From Paraburkholderia fungorum (lineage in GTDB: Bacteria > Pseudomonadota > Gammaproteobacteria > Burkholderiales > Burkholderiaceae): 64,000 nucleotides of DNA. Below are positions 60,834 through 64,000 of this stretch, one piece after another. Location: the NCBI RefSeq assembly GCF_902833645.1, contig NZ_CADFGE010000013.1, positions 62,001 to 126,000 of the forward strand, written 5' to 3'. The position numbers and the translations under genes were made by a program. The notes below the pieces were generated by a model. The model ran no database searches and was not told the DNA's origin. It worked only from the letters and a program-made list of their open reading frames with translations. The stretch's first letter is position 1; the number at the start of each line of letters is the position of its first letter.

Positions 60834-62233
60834 CTACGAAGCCCGGTGGTCCGTACTCGCTGCTCGCGCGGCTGACTCTGGCGTTTTCGGTTGTCGCAAC
60901 AGTCGTCTTCGCGATGATGGGCGCCTTTCTGTATGACTCCCTTTCGGCCGAGCTCAAGCGCCGCGACGATATCGAGATTGCCGGCAAGCTAAGTCAGTTC
61001 CTGGAACTGGCGCGTGAGGCGGGGTCCACTGAAGCGATACGTGAAAGGCAGCCGGTCTTTCACGAAGTTCTGCTCTCTCACCCAGGTGTCTACCTCGCGA
61101 TTCTTGACCAGCAGAACACGGTCCTGATGGGGCATCCGGACAAGCAGGCAATCGACGCGGCGTCAATCCTTGCGCATCGTCGGGCTGACGACATTCCCTA
61201 TCTCTGTCTACCAGGCGGCATCGGCGCATCACGGTGCGTGGTCGGACAGGAAACACTACCCTCCGGCGAAGCGGTTCGTGTCGTTGTTGTGCGCACCGCG
61301 GCCGACCGGCACTCCTTGCTGGATAGCTACAAGGTGCATATCTGGTTTGCGGTAGGACTTGGTGCCACTCTGGTTGGGACGCTGGGCTACGCCATTGCGC
61401 TGCGAGGCCTGCGGCCGGTGAAGAGCATCGGGCGGCAAACCTCGCGCATCGAGGGGCACAACCTGAGCGAGAGGCTCGACCTCGAGGGCGGCCCAGTCGA
61501 ACTCCAGGAAATTGCGATCGCGGTCAATCGCATGCTCGACCGCCTCGAGCGGACTTTCGTGCGTCTCTCGCAATTCTCGTCCGACCTCGCCCATGACATG
61601 CGCACACCGCTCGCCAACGTCATCAGTTCGTCGCAAGTCACGCTGTCACGAAGCAGGACGACCGAAGAATACGAAGCCCTCATCGATTCCAACATCGAAG
61701 AATGCGAGCGGCTGCAGCGGATGATTGAAAACATGCTATTCCTCGCGCGCACGGACAATGCGAAGCAGGTCCTGCAGGTTGCCGAGCTCGATGCGGGAAA
61801 AGAACTGCGCCGGCTGGCGTCCTATTTCCAGGGGGTGGCTGAGGAAACGGGCGCCAGTATCACCGTAGACGGAGATACGCCGCTACATGTGGACGCCACG
61901 TTGTTTCGACGCGCTGTTAGCAATCTGGTCTCCAATGCGCTCGACCACGCGTACGCGGCTTCGTCGATCGAATTACGGGCGTTTGAGCTTCCTGGATATG
62001 GCGCGGTATCGGTTACGAATCATGGCAAGCCTATCGCGCCGCAGCACATCGAAAAGATTTTTGACCGCTTCTACCGGGCGGACCCGTCACGGCATGGGTC
62101 CGCCCGGAACGCGGGACTGGGGCTCGCTATCGTGAAGTCGATCATGGAGTTGCACAGGGGAAAAGTGGATGTCGCAAGCCACGGCGAGCGGACGACGTTC
62201 ACTCTGTATTTCCCCCATGTCGCGGTCGTTTGA
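60830..62233 (+). CDS. copS: Copper-sensing histidine kinase
   Basis: A 467-residue membrane sensor. First span at about 12-36, a periplasmic loop of 130 residues with several His and Cys (SHPGVYLAILDQQ, PYLCLPGGIGASRC), second span near 170-190, then HAMP (LRGLRPVKSIGRQTSRIEGHNLSERLDL), the phosphoacceptor His255 in DLAHDMRTPLANV, and ATPase boxes NLVSNALDHAY and NAGLGLAIVKSIMELHRG. The start is TTG at 60830 with GGAGG upstream, overlapping the copR stop. Confidence 0.92.
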   Translation: MTTKPGGPYSLLARLTLAFSVVATVVFAMMGAFLYDSLSAELKRRDDIEIAGKLSQFLELAREAGSTEAIRERQPVFHEVLLSHPGVYLAILDQQNTVLMGHPDKQAIDAASILAHRRADDIPYLCLPGGIGASRCVVGQETLPSGEAVRVVVVRTAADRHSLLDSYKVHIWFAVGLGATLVGTLGYAIALRGLRPVKSIGRQTSRIEGHNLSERLDLEGGPVELQEIAIAVNRMLDRLERTFVRLSQFSSDLAHDMRTPLANVISSSQVTLSRSRTTEEYEALIDSNIEECERLQRMIENMLFLARTDNAKQVLQVAELDAGKELRRLASYFQGVAEETGASITVDGDTPLHVDATLFRRAVSNLVSNALDHAYAASSIELRAFELPGYGAVSVTNHGKPIAPQHIEKIFDRFYRADPSRHGSARNAGLGLAIVKSIMELHRGKVDVASHGERTTFTLYFPHVAVV

Positions 62234-62630
62234 TCGGTCTGGAAACCTTGCCACAGGCCGCGGGACCGTTCGCATTCACATACGAAACATCGATGTGTCA
62301 CTTTCGAGCTAGCGTCAGCGGCGCGGCTGCCCTGCTGCGGTGGTCATCTGCCGTCGGCTTTGGCGCCGGGGCACCACCGGTCGCGGTCGGTGACAGGTTT
62401 TGAAGTGGGCGATCGGGGTCTCGCCAAAGTGTCGAGCACACGGTGCAGGTCAGGGAGCCCATGGGTGATGCGGCACGACGAATGACCAGAAGTGTTCACG
62501 ATGACCGGACATCGTCTTCGCCGGCCCGACGCGACACACACTGGGCGCAACGAAAACAGCGGCATTCTGCCCGGTGGACAGTTGCCGTCAGGCAGTTCGG
62601 TATCGTCCCCGCTGATGGTAACCACGGACT
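62234..62630. other. Intergenic region after copS
   Basis: No gene is supported in these 397 bases, and no T-rich terminator follows copS. A leftward frame (62344-62625) has no recognisable domain or ribosome site. Confidence 0.4.
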
Positions 62631-63143
62631 ATGAAGAAAATAATGCGATTTCTGACCAAATCTGGATGGATCGTTGTGGTCAGAACGGATGGGCCACGAT
62701 GGGTATTACCAATGCGGCTGGCGGTCGGCGTCCTGCTTCTTTTCCCTGTCGGTAGCGGCGTCCAACAACTATTCACGTTCTATGACGTTGATAAATCCGG
62801 ATTGTCTTTCGGTGTGACTGCCGTCGGCATACTCCTTCGCGCCATCGAGATCTTGGCAGGGATGGCTTTCGTTGCGGGATTGGCAATAAGGCTGACTGGG
62901 TATCCGGCTGTGATAATTTTCGTTGTGCGCGCGCTGGCCAATTCTGCGAACTCATTTGCCTGGCTGCGAGATATCGTGAACGACCTGATAGTGCCCCACG
63001 GCGATTGGGGCTTCGGCGCAATGTATCTCGCCGCAGCGCTGTTCACGAGCGAGTTGCTGGTTGTCGGCAGCGGCCGATGGTCGGTTGATTACTGGCTTTC
63101 AAAGAAACTCGCGGCTATCGGGAAGCCCAATTCCAGGCCGTGA
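62631..63143 (+). CDS. DoxX-like membrane protein
   Basis: A 170-residue protein with four or five hydrophobic segments (LPMRLAVGVLLLFPVGSGV, VTAVGILLRAIEILAGMAFVAGLAIRL, YPAVIIFVVRALANSA, FGAMYLAAALFTSELLVVG) in the DoxX-type spacing. DoxX relatives sit in quinone-linked redox and sulfur systems, but many are of unknown role. An alternative start is the second Met at 62643. It stands alone. Confidence 0.65.
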   Translation: MKKIMRFLTKSGWIVVVRTDGPRWVLPMRLAVGVLLLFPVGSGVQQLFTFYDVDKSGLSFGVTAVGILLRAIEILAGMAFVAGLAIRLTGYPAVIIFVVRALANSANSFAWLRDIVNDLIVPHGDWGFGAMYLAAALFTSELLVVGSGRWSVDYWLSKKLAAIGKPNSRP

Positions 63144-63830
63144 GAAAACAAAAAGAGTTTCGTTCAACAGGCTCCGCAGTCGGAACCCCTAAACTTTTTT
63201 TCTCCTTTCTAGTTAGCATTCCTGTACATACACTATCCTGCCGACGCGATTCCCTTACATGACAGAACCTATCCCGACCCTGCGACCTGTCAGCCACTCC
63301 AGACGCCGGTCTCATACGGCCGCAGGCTACCCGCCCTGCCTTGCGAAACCAGTTAACTCCAGCCGTCGAGATCTTGCGGTGTCAGAACGGGTCAGAGGAG
63401 GAAGCATGGCGTGCCCGGTACGTATCCCGCCCCGCTCAACCTGAGTGAGTTCTTAGTTGACTCGCCCTTCGGTCGTCAACCTGTCACTCCACCACCGATT
63501 GCGTGCGGTAAGTCAGTACCGCTGTCGCTACCGTGACGCCTGACAATTCCCGTAACGTTCGACGCACGCCGGGCGGACGTCTTCGCCTGCCCGGCCCGAA
63601 ACCGCGCGACATAGCTGGAGGCGGCATGCCGACCGGTGGCCGGTTGCACGCGAGCAGTTCCGCATATTCGCGCCGCTGCGATGCATCGTGTGAGCCCGTC
63701 GCCGCTTTGCCCATTGCCAGCGGATAGCCGGGCGGAGCGGCCCACAACTGCACGCCAGCAGGCGGGTTGTGACGCTGCTAATCCCCTAGACATTTTCGGA
63801 CGCGTAGGTTTAGCCAGCCATGGGTGGACA
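63144..63830. other. Gene-poor stretch near the right edge
   Basis: About 690 bases with no supportable gene. The frames at 63476-63838 (left) and 63636-63911 (right) are Arg/Ala-rich readings without domains. A T-rich patch near 63190-63215 (CTTTTTTTCTCC) is not preceded by a hairpin. Confidence 0.4.
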
Positions 63831-64000
63831 TCAGTCACCGCCGAGCGTGCGATGCCGAATCCACCCGTCCAGCGAGAGCCGGCCGGCCCCGCGCGCCAGC
63901 AGCACCAGTAGCATCGCCGCCCACTGAATGTGGGTGGGCCATGCCTGCGGGTAGACGAATATCTCGATGACTGTCGTCATGCCGAGCAGCACCGCGGCCG
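63831..64000 (-). CDS. DoxX-family protein (partial, C-terminal end)
   Basis: The last 56 codons of a leftward gene, cut by the right edge: AAVLLGMTTVIEIFVYPQAW, then THIQWAAMLLVLLARGAGRL and SLDGWIRHRTLGGD before the stop. A late span followed by SLDxWI-type ends is the C-terminal pattern of DoxX proteins. The start lies beyond the window. Confidence 0.75.
   Translation of the reverse strand, partial: AAVLLGMTTVIEIFVYPQAWPTHIQWAAMLLVLLARGAGRLSLDGWIRHRTLGGD

Noticed and set aside
1..64000. CRISPR array, rRNA, tRNA, plasmid replication or partition genes
   Set aside because: I saw no regularly spaced repeats, no rRNA-like stretch, no convincing tRNA cloverleaf and no rep/par proteins. The KfrA-like protein is better explained as TnpT of the transposon.

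Overview
This window looks like an accessory region of a high-GC betaproteobacterium of the Burkholderiales, probably Paraburkholderia, Caballeronia or a close relative. The clues are two small exported proteins of the DUF4148 type that is common in Burkholderiaceae, system II cytochrome c maturation genes (resB/ccsA), and a Tn3-family transposon of the Tn4651/Tn5041 kind. It reads as an energy-metabolism and metal-resistance island assembled around mobile elements. The genus is inferred from protein style, not measured.

Region 1 (1-11000) is a sulfur-oxidation locus. On the minus strand a sulfide:quinone oxidoreductase gene is followed by a DUF2244 membrane protein and the start of an aa3-type oxidase subunit I that runs off the left edge. 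Divergently lie a persulfide dioxygenase, a TauE/SafE exporter, a DsbC-like protein, a DsrE-like protein, a TlpA-like protein fused to an Lgt-like membrane domain, two orphan periplasmic binding proteins, a Tat-exported DsrE-like protein, a cytochrome c4-like dihaem protein and a TsdA-type thiosulfate dehydrogenase. The divergent intergenic region has a consensus sigma70 promoter and a 16-bp perfect palindrome. Sulfide would be oxidised to persulfide, then to sulfite and thiosulfate. Sulfite would be exported, thiosulfate oxidised in the periplasm, and electrons passed to quinone or cytochrome c and the oxidase.

Region 2 (about 11650-21525) is the transposon: tnpA and tnpC at the left, a divergent tnpT/tnpS resolution pair around a 24-bp core recombination site at the right, and between them an unusual cargo (DUF3800, ribbon-helix-helix protein, MobC remnant, SET-domain methyltransferase, an unknown protein). 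It abuts a sulfate-permease (SulP) remnant. On its far side lie a cytochrome b561-like protein and a YedY-like molybdopterin oxidoreductase (21840-23451), so it may have split one redox/sulfur locus.

Region 3 (24.5-45 kb) is copper handling and extracytoplasmic thiol/haem chemistry: cueR, copZ and copA with textbook CueR promoters, a Tat multicopper oxidase, a TlpA-like protein, DsbD split into two proteins in reversed order, a second Lgt-like/TlpA fusion, resB and ccsA. A periplasmic methyltransferase, a putative nuclease, a decayed second copZ that keeps its CueR promoter, a DUF318 permease, a DUF305 protein, an NRAMP transporter and a thioredoxin-reductase-like flavoprotein follow.

Region 4 (46-64 kb) holds a YncE-like beta-propeller and a creatininase-family protein, a DUF3857/transglutaminase protein whose truncated copy lies at 44577-44960, a cupredoxin, DUF4148 proteins, and a leftward operon (small exported protein, TolC-like lipoprotein, multicopper oxidase, CusF-like, CopC, CopD) divergent from a CopRS/CusRS two-component system preceded by a Cus/Cop-type box. 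Two DoxX-like proteins close the window, the last one cut by the right edge. Several gaps hold only decayed insertion-sequence and gene remnants. I saw no rRNA, tRNA, CRISPR array or plasmid origin.
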